DNA of 6,065 bases, from the NCBI GenBank assembly GCA_947311265.1, contig CAMZKQ010000128.1, positions 1 through 6,065 of the forward strand, read 5' to 3'. The translations under genes were made by a program, and so were the position numbers. The notes beneath the pieces are model-generated. The model had not been told where the DNA came from and did no database searches. It worked only from the letters and a program-made list of their open reading frames with translations. Positions 5,583 to 6,065 of the stretch are shown piece after piece. Positions within the stretch are counted from its first letter, which is position 1, and each line of letters opens with the position of its first letter. This DNA is from an uncultured Chlorobiota bacterium. Its GTDB lineage: Bacteria > Bacteroidota > Bacteroidia > Bacteroidales > JAADGE01.

Positions 5583-6065
5583 ATGAAACGAATTTTCGAC
5601 CTAATATTTTCCTTACTCGGGCTCTTATTTTTGCTCCCTCTCCTACTCATTATTTCTTTTTGGGTACTTTTGGATAGCCCTGGCGGGATATTTTACATAC
5701 AGCAACGGGCGGGTAAAAATCGGCAATACTTTGGGCTAATAAAATTTAGAACCATGGCAACAGGCGCCGATAAAAAAGGGCTACTTACTGTGGGGGCAAA
5801 AGACAGCCGAGTTACAAGAAGCGGTTATTTTCTACGAAAATATAAAATCGACGAACTGCCTCAACTTATAAACGTACTTTTGGGGCAAATGAGCCTTGTT
5901 GGCCCTCGCCCAGAAGTGAAAAAATATGTCGATTTATACAACAAAGCACAGCTTAAAGTACTCTCCGTTCGCCCGGGCATTACCGATTTTGCCTCCATTG
6001 AATACTTTTCCGAAAATGAACTTTTAGCTAAATCTATTCATCCTGAAAAAACATATATTGAAGAA
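5583..6065 (+). CDS. Bacterial sugar transferase (polyprenyl-phosphate hexose-1-phosphate transferase), 3' end cut by window
   Basis: The first 161 residues of a monotopic phosphoglycosyl transferase (PglC/WcaJ-type core, Pfam bacterial sugar transferase). These enzymes move a sugar-1-phosphate from a nucleotide sugar to undecaprenyl phosphate at the inner face of the cytoplasmic membrane, the first step of polysaccharide or glycan assembly. Seen here: a hydrophobic N-terminal re-entrant helix (about 7-30) with Asp31-Ser-Pro after it, Q-Q-R-A-G-K (40-45), K-F-R-T-M (54-58), the catalytic Asp-Glu dyad at 90-91 in I-D-E-L-P-Q-L, L-V-G-P-R-P-E (105-111) and R-P-G-I-T-D-F-A-S (130-138). There is no long multi-span N-terminal domain, so this is the short PglC-like form rather than full WcaJ. 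The family is about 200 residues, so perhaps 40 residues lie outside. The start is the first ATG and places the membrane helix correctly. The sugar cannot be told from the sequence. It probably opens a glycan locus to the right. Confidence 0.93.
   Translation, partial: MKRIFDLIFSLLGLLFLLPLLLIISFWVLLDSPGGIFYIQQRAGKNRQYFGLIKFRTMATGADKKGLLTVGAKDSRVTRSGYFLRKYKIDELPQLINVLLGQMSLVGPRPEVKKYVDLYNKAQLKVLSVRPGITDFASIEYFSENELLAKSIHPEKTYIEE

Overview
The window looks like a low-GC Bacteroidota chromosome, probably from the Bacteroidales/Marinilabiliales side. The evidence is the L34 sequence, two lipoproteins with a Cys followed by Lys/Asp/Asn residues, a FISUMP-domain protein, AT-rich leaders without clear Shine-Dalgarno sites, and several matches to the Bacteroidota -7 promoter element TAnnTTTG. 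Genus cannot be read from this.

Layout from left to right. Positions 1-177 are AT-rich and hold no gene I can support. Two lipoprotein genes lie on the minus strand: an unrecognised 276-aa beta-rich protein (178-1008), and upstream of it a 653-aa protein with three Kre9/KNH-like beta repeats and a C-terminal FISUMP domain (1098-3059). A hairpin terminator (3141-3164) separates them from a second minus-strand unit at 3297-4928. That unit encodes a SiaB-type GHKL protein kinase and its SiaC-type substrate. Next come a terminator (5106-5131) and rpmH (ribosomal protein L34, minus, 5187-5345), a short gene that is easily missed. Divergent from rpmH, a sugar-1-phosphate transferase gene starts at 5583 on the plus strand and runs off the right edge.

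The most interesting part is the SiaB/SiaC unit. The kinase is a tandem duplication, with two complete SiaB/DUF6272-like modules fused in one reading path. The first module is split between two reading frames: its N-box half is in 4656-4928, and its G-box half opens 3751-4641, one base out of frame. This is either a one-base deletion (natural or an assembly error), recoding, or a true split gene. SiaC keeps the phospho-acceptor threonine at residue 68, the same number as in Pseudomonas aeruginosa SiaC. The phosphatase (SiaA) and diguanylate cyclase (SiaD) partners are not in the window. Possible control elements around this unit are an 11-bp tandem repeat that duplicates a -7-like box, a 9-bp inverted repeat just before the start codon, and a 9-bp hairpin between kinase and substrate genes.

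The rpmH and sugar-transferase promoters appear to overlap head to head across a run of 12 T. The lipoprotein genes have no visible functional link to the kinase unit.
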